NCBI GenBank assembly: GCA_021799715.1
Contig: JAJYZY010000020.1
Coordinates: forward strand, 6,911 to 24,762
Direction of reading: 5' to 3'
Length of the DNA: 17,852 bases
Origin: Planctomycetota bacterium
GTDB lineage: Bacteria; Planctomycetota; Phycisphaerae; WQYP01
A program made the position numbers and the translations under genes. Below are positions 14,951 to 17,852 of this stretch, piece after piece (position 1 is the first letter of the stretch; each line of letters begins with the position of its first letter). The notes below the pieces were generated by a model. That model was not told the origin of the DNA. It ran no database searches and worked only from the letters and a program-made list of their open reading frames with translations.

Positions 14951-15957
14951 ATCTTGATGAATTACTGGCCCAGGCACAACAGGAACTCACAGCATTGACC
15001 ACAGCCGAGCAGGTTGAGGCTTTCCGTATTAAATATCTGGGAACAAAAGGCCTGTTAAAGCAGGCCGGCGATCAACTCAAATCCCTGCCCAATGATCAGA
15101 AACGTAATTACGGTTCCAAGCTCAACTCTGTTAAACAGGCGGTGCAGAGCGGCTATGATCAGGCCAAGGCCGGACTCGGTGAGAATCGCGGCACCGGCGA
15201 CGTGCTGATTGATATTACTGAACCGGGACGCATCGCATTTGATAATTATCATCCCGGATCGCTGCATATCATCCATCAAACCATTGATGCACTGACGGAT
15301 TTATTCGGTCGCATGGGCTTTTCGGTGGCGCAAGGCCCGGAACTTGAAGATGAGTTCCATAATTTTGAGGCGCTGAATGTGCCTCCGCAGCACCCCGCCC
15401 GCGATCCGCTGGATAATTTTTATCTGCAGCGGCCCGCTGGTGCGGCACCATTTATGCTGCGTTCGCAAACCAGTTCCGTTCAGATACGCGTGCTTGAATC
15501 GCGCAAGCCGCCGGTGCGGATTATTGCGCCGGGCAGGGTTTATCGTCCGGATACGGTGGACGCCACGCATAGCTTCATGTTTCATCAGATTGAAGGCCTG
15601 GTGGTGGATGAACATATCACCATGGTGGATCTGAAAACGTGTATAGATCAATTTGCCAAAGCCTTCTTCGGCACCGATGTCCAAACCCGCTTCCGTCCGA
15701 GCTTTTTTCCGTTTACCGAGCCTAGTGCGGAATTTGACGTGCGGTTTGATTATGCCGACGGTAGTTCCAAATGGGTCGAGCTCGGCGGTTGCGGCATGGT
15801 CGATCCCAATGTGCTGGAAACCGTAAAAATCGATCCCGAAAAATATACCGGCTTCGCATTTGGACTTGGCGTTGAACGTATTGCCATGCGTAAACATGGC
15901 ATTGAAGATATCCGGCTGTTATTCGAAAATGATGTGCGGTTTCTCAAGCAATTCTGA
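14947..15957 (+). CDS. pheS: Phenylalanyl-tRNA synthetase alpha subunit
   Basis: Catalytic subunit of the alpha2-beta2 class II enzyme that charges tRNA(Phe). The 336-residue product starts at GTG with GGGGGTG just upstream. It has an N-terminal coiled-coil-like helical region (1-80), FDNYHPGSLHIIHQT, PQHPARDPLDNFYL, the motif 2 block GRVYRPDTVDATHSFMFHQIEG (from about 196), FRPSFFPFTEPSAE, VELGGCGMVDPNVL, and motif 3 FGLGVERIAMRKHGI. Ala304 in GFAFG corresponds to the alanine that in E. coli limits the amino-acid pocket. Length is normal. The 3' end faces carA, so pheT is not directly downstream and must lie elsewhere. A small frame overlaps its start codon. Confidence 0.96.
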   Translation: MNLDELLAQAQQELTALTTAEQVEAFRIKYLGTKGLLKQAGDQLKSLPNDQKRNYGSKLNSVKQAVQSGYDQAKAGLGENRGTGDVLIDITEPGRIAFDNYHPGSLHIIHQTIDALTDLFGRMGFSVAQGPELEDEFHNFEALNVPPQHPARDPLDNFYLQRPAGAAPFMLRSQTSSVQIRVLESRKPPVRIIAPGRVYRPDTVDATHSFMFHQIEGLVVDEHITMVDLKTCIDQFAKAFFGTDVQTRFRPSFFPFTEPSAEFDVRFDYADGSSKWVELGGCGMVDPNVLETVKIDPEKYTGFAFGLGVERIAMRKHGIEDIRLLFENDVRFLKQF

Positions 15958-16173
15958 TTGTGCGGCGTTGTAAAGCATCTTATTGCGGCCCCCGCAGCGC
16001 GGGAGTATCAGCCCGTCCGCGGTGCCCGTAAATGTTACGCATCTTGGTGCAAAGTTATTGGAAAATCGATAATGTGGCCATTGGTTAACGCACCGTCTCC
16101 GTCGACTTGCGAATTCCCCGGACTTCCATTGCCGGCTGGCAAAGGGCACAGCTTTCGCGATTGAGCGCCGCTT

Positions 16174-17379
16174 TTATCCCGTGGTAACCACCGCATTGCG
16201 GCGGCTTTGTGCGGCATTCATTTCTTCCGCGGTGGGGCTTTTGCCGGTTTGAATCATCTTCACAAAGCAGTCGAACAGATACGTTGCATCATGCGGACCG
16301 GGACTGGCTTCGGGATGGTATTGCACGGCAAATACCGGCTCGGAGGTCATGCGGAATCCCTCCAGGGTTTGATCGTTGAGATTCATGTGCGTTGGTTCGC
16401 CGCCGCGTTGACGCAGCGAATCCACATCCACGGCAAAGCCATGATTCTGCGAGGTTATTTCCACCTTCCCCGTGCCGGTGTTTTGCACCGGTTGATTTCC
16501 GCCGCGATGGCCGAATTTTAATTTATAGGTTTTGGCTCCCAGGGCCAGGCCCAGAAGCTGGTGGCCGAGGCAAATGCCGAATATCGGCTTTTTCCCGATG
16601 AGCTGTTTTAATGTTTTCTGCGCGTACGCAATGGGTTCCGGATCACCGGGGCCATTGCTGACAAATACGCCATCCGGCTTATGCGCGAGAATTTCTTCCG
16701 CGGTGGTGTTGGCGGGGACAACCGTTACATGGCAGCCGCTTTGCGCCAGATTGCGGAGAATATTGCGTTTGGCGCCGCAATCAATGGCGACAACGTGATA
16801 ATCCGCGGAACCGTGATGATCCCCGTGCTGTGCCCAGATGCCCTTATCCTGCGCCCAATGATACACCTTCGCCGGTGTGACCTGTTGCACCAGGTCCACG
16901 CCCACCAGCCCCGTCCACGCATTGGCCTGCGCTACCAGGGCCGCTTCATCGGATACCCGCGCGGGGTCGGTGCAGATTACGCCCTTCAGCGCCCCTTGCG
17001 TTCGGAGTTTGCGAACCAGCGCCCGCGTATCAATGCCGGCAATTCCTGGAATATTGTGTCGTGAAAGATAGGCATGCAGCGATTCAACCGCCCGGTAGTT
17101 GCTCACCAGCGCCGATAATTCCTTAATGATGAACCCTTCCACCTGTGGCTTCCCGGATTCTTCATCTGAACTGTCGGCAATGCCATAATTTCCAATTTGC
17201 GGGCAGGTCATCGTGACAATTTGCCCGCGGTAGGACGGATCGGTAAGAATTTCCTGATAGCCGCCAAGCGATGTATTAAAAACAACCTCGCCGGCGTGCA
17301 CCGCGCAGGCCCCGAAGGCCAGGCCGGAAAATACCGTTCCATCTTCCAGGGCAAGTTTGGCGATTGGCATTTGCGACAT
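16174..17379 (-). CDS. carA: Carbamoyl-phosphate synthase small (glutaminase) subunit
   Basis: CarA hydrolyses glutamine and channels ammonia to CarB for carbamoyl phosphate, the precursor of pyrimidines and arginine. The 401-residue product has the CarA-specific N-terminal domain (LALEDGTVFSG, EVVFNTSLGGYQEILTDPSY, GIAGIDTRALVR) and a class I glutamine amidotransferase domain. That domain carries FVSNGPGDPEP, the nucleophile Cys270 in FGICLGHQLL, and His355/Glu357 in VQYHPEASPGPHD. These positions are one to two residues off the E. coli ones, so the triad is complete. GAGG lies 9 bases before the ATG. An extended -10 box about 108 bases upstream gives a leader with a small hairpin. carB is not in the window. 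The gene is convergent with pheS, 216 bases away. Confidence 0.97.
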   Translation of the reverse strand: MSQMPIAKLALEDGTVFSGLAFGACAVHAGEVVFNTSLGGYQEILTDPSYRGQIVTMTCPQIGNYGIADSSDEESGKPQVEGFIIKELSALVSNYRAVESLHAYLSRHNIPGIAGIDTRALVRKLRTQGALKGVICTDPARVSDEAALVAQANAWTGLVGVDLVQQVTPAKVYHWAQDKGIWAQHGDHHGSADYHVVAIDCGAKRNILRNLAQSGCHVTVVPANTTAEEILAHKPDGVFVSNGPGDPEPIAYAQKTLKQLIGKKPIFGICLGHQLLGLALGAKTYKLKFGHRGGNQPVQNTGTGKVEITSQNHGFAVDVDSLRQRGGEPTHMNLNDQTLEGFRMTSEPVFAVQYHPEASPGPHDATYLFDCFVKMIQTGKSPTAEEMNAAQSRRNAVVTTG

Positions 17380-17444
17380 TCAAAAAGTCCTCAATCAGGC
17401 ATCTATTCGCGCGACAATTCTTCTCCGCCGGTAGCTTTCACACG

Positions 17445-17459
17445 CTGGCAAATCGCCAG
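17445..17459 (-). repeat. Small hairpin in the carA leader
   Basis: CTGGC, five-base loop, GCCAG forms a 5-bp stem inside the predicted carA 5' untranslated region. A further ACGC (17442-17445) / GCGT (17467-17470) pairing is possible but would compete. There is no following T-run, so I do not call it an attenuator. Confidence 0.3.
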
Positions 17460-17486
17460 TCGCAGTGCGTCACCGGGCGGGGTTTG

Positions 17487-17495
17487 AGTATATCA
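17487..17495 (-). promoter_or_regulatory. carA extended -10 promoter element
   Basis: On the leftward strand TGATATACT combines an extended -10 (TGn) with the hexamer TATACT. The -35 region is poor, as often with extended -10 promoters. Transcription would begin near 17480, leaving a leader of about 100 bases before the carA ATG. Confidence 0.5.
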
Positions 17496-17570
17496 GAAGC
17501 CAAGATAAATTGGTACGTTGCCGCGCGTCGAATCCATGTGGTCGTTGAAATCGCAGTGTCGCGGTAGAGC

Positions 17571-17682
17571 CTGGAACCAAGAATCCAGAATCCAGAATCC
17601 AGAATCTTGAATCTGGAACCAAGAATCTGGAACCAAGAATTCAGAATCCAGAATCTGGAATTCGGAACCCAGAATCCCGAAT
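17571..17682. repeat. Heptamer tandem array, 16 units
   Basis: Sixteen contiguous 7-base units fit NNNGAA(T/C), most often CCAGAAT (five exact copies). The GAA core is invariant in all 16. A 14-base double unit, CTGGAAC-CAAGAAT, occurs three times. The array starts and stops abruptly and lies 80 bases upstream of the carA promoter. The leftward open frame through it (FWIL-like heptapeptide repeat) is a by-product of the repeat. Confidence 0.9.
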
Positions 17683-17706
17683 AACGCACCAACAATCCCC
17701 CCGCGA

Positions 17707-17729
17707 GCCGGTGGGTTTATCCCACCGGC
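17707..17729. repeat. Perfect 9-bp stem palindrome, REP-like
   Basis: GCCGGTGGG, loop TTTAT, CCCACCGGC form a perfect 9-bp stem. It stands alone between the heptamer array and a rightward promoter. No T-run follows on either strand, so it is more like a dispersed REP-type palindrome than a terminator. This cannot be confirmed from a single copy. Confidence 0.6.
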
Positions 17730-17745
17730 AGGGCGAAATCATATA

Positions 17746-17775
17746 GAGACATGGGCATAGTTTATATGGTATAAT
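17746..17775 (+). promoter_or_regulatory. Rightward promoter near window end
   Basis: GAGACA (17746-17751), an 18-base spacer and a perfect TATAAT (17770-17775), preceded by TGG as an extended -10, give a good rightward promoter with a start near 17782. It must serve a gene that begins at or beyond the right edge. Confidence 0.55.
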
Positions 17776-17820
17776 ATTCGTGTTTACGTAGTTTGCGCCG
17801 GCGGCTCTATTGTGGTACAA

Positions 17821-17852
17821 ATGACGTCTGGTACGCGTGGCCACGCGATGGA
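17821..17852 (+). CDS. Possible start of a gene cut by the right edge
   Basis: An ATG at 17821 (or GTG at 17812 in the same frame) opens a frame that stays open to the window end (MTSGTRGHAMD). It lies about 40 bases after the predicted transcription start, but its ribosome site is weak. Too little is visible to name a product. Confidence 0.2.
   Translation, partial: MTSGTRGHAM

Noticed and set aside
15991..16003. Hairpin CCCGC/GCGGG after pheS as terminator
   Set aside because: Only 5 bp with a 3-base loop and no T-run on either strand.
17571..17682. CRISPR array
   Set aside because: Units are 7 bases, contiguous and degenerate, with no spacers and no cas genes nearby.
17438..17695. 85-residue leftward frame rich in Phe/Trp/Ile
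   Set aside because: It is the translation of the heptamer array; seven-base units read as a seven-residue repeat in any frame.

Overview
The window is a stretch of bacterial housekeeping chromosome of moderately high GC with short intergenic gaps and no sign of prophage, insertion sequence, CRISPR or tRNA. The most likely source is a member of the Planctomycetota, perhaps Phycisphaerae-like. This is an inference from the L28 variant, the DUF1570-like secreted metallopeptidase, the M50 protease with a basic C-terminal tail, a UvrC without helix-hairpin-helix domain, and the split arrangement of pheS and infC neighbours. No rRNA or marker comparison was possible.

Left part (1-7550). A rightward threonine synthase gene, cut at its 5' end by the window edge, faces a leftward cluster. 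Read in the direction of transcription the cluster is rpmB (L28), a hairpin, gatC, an unrecognised lipoprotein gene, gatA, gatB and a secreted HExxH metallopeptidase. GatCAB is the complete tRNA-dependent amidotransferase; the lipoprotein and the peptidase are envelope genes embedded in or attached to this translation operon.

Middle part (7550-11800). A small zinc-ribbon plus DUF4870 membrane protein and uvrC run leftward. A divergent promoter region of about 60 bases separates uvrC from a rightward pair, a NUDIX hydrolase of the ADP-ribose pyrophosphatase type and an M50 intramembrane protease. The uvrC transcript is predicted to be almost leaderless.

Right part (11790-17852). Rightward genes for mnmG (tRNA wobble-uridine modification), rpmI (L35), rplT (L20) and pheS (Phe-tRNA synthetase alpha) continue the translation theme. 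A small open frame ends in a GTGA overlap with the pheS start. There is no infC before rpmI and no pheT after pheS. Convergent to pheS is carA, the glutaminase subunit of carbamoyl-phosphate synthase. The last 470 bases hold the carA promoter and leader, a 16-copy heptamer array, a perfect 9-bp palindrome and a rightward promoter that probably serves a gene beyond the window.

No obviously new multi-gene system is present. The most interesting items are the lipoprotein inside the gat operon with its structured intergenic RNA, the 11-bp hairpin in front of gatC, the small frame coupled to pheS, the 14-bp palindrome before mnmG, and the heptamer array.
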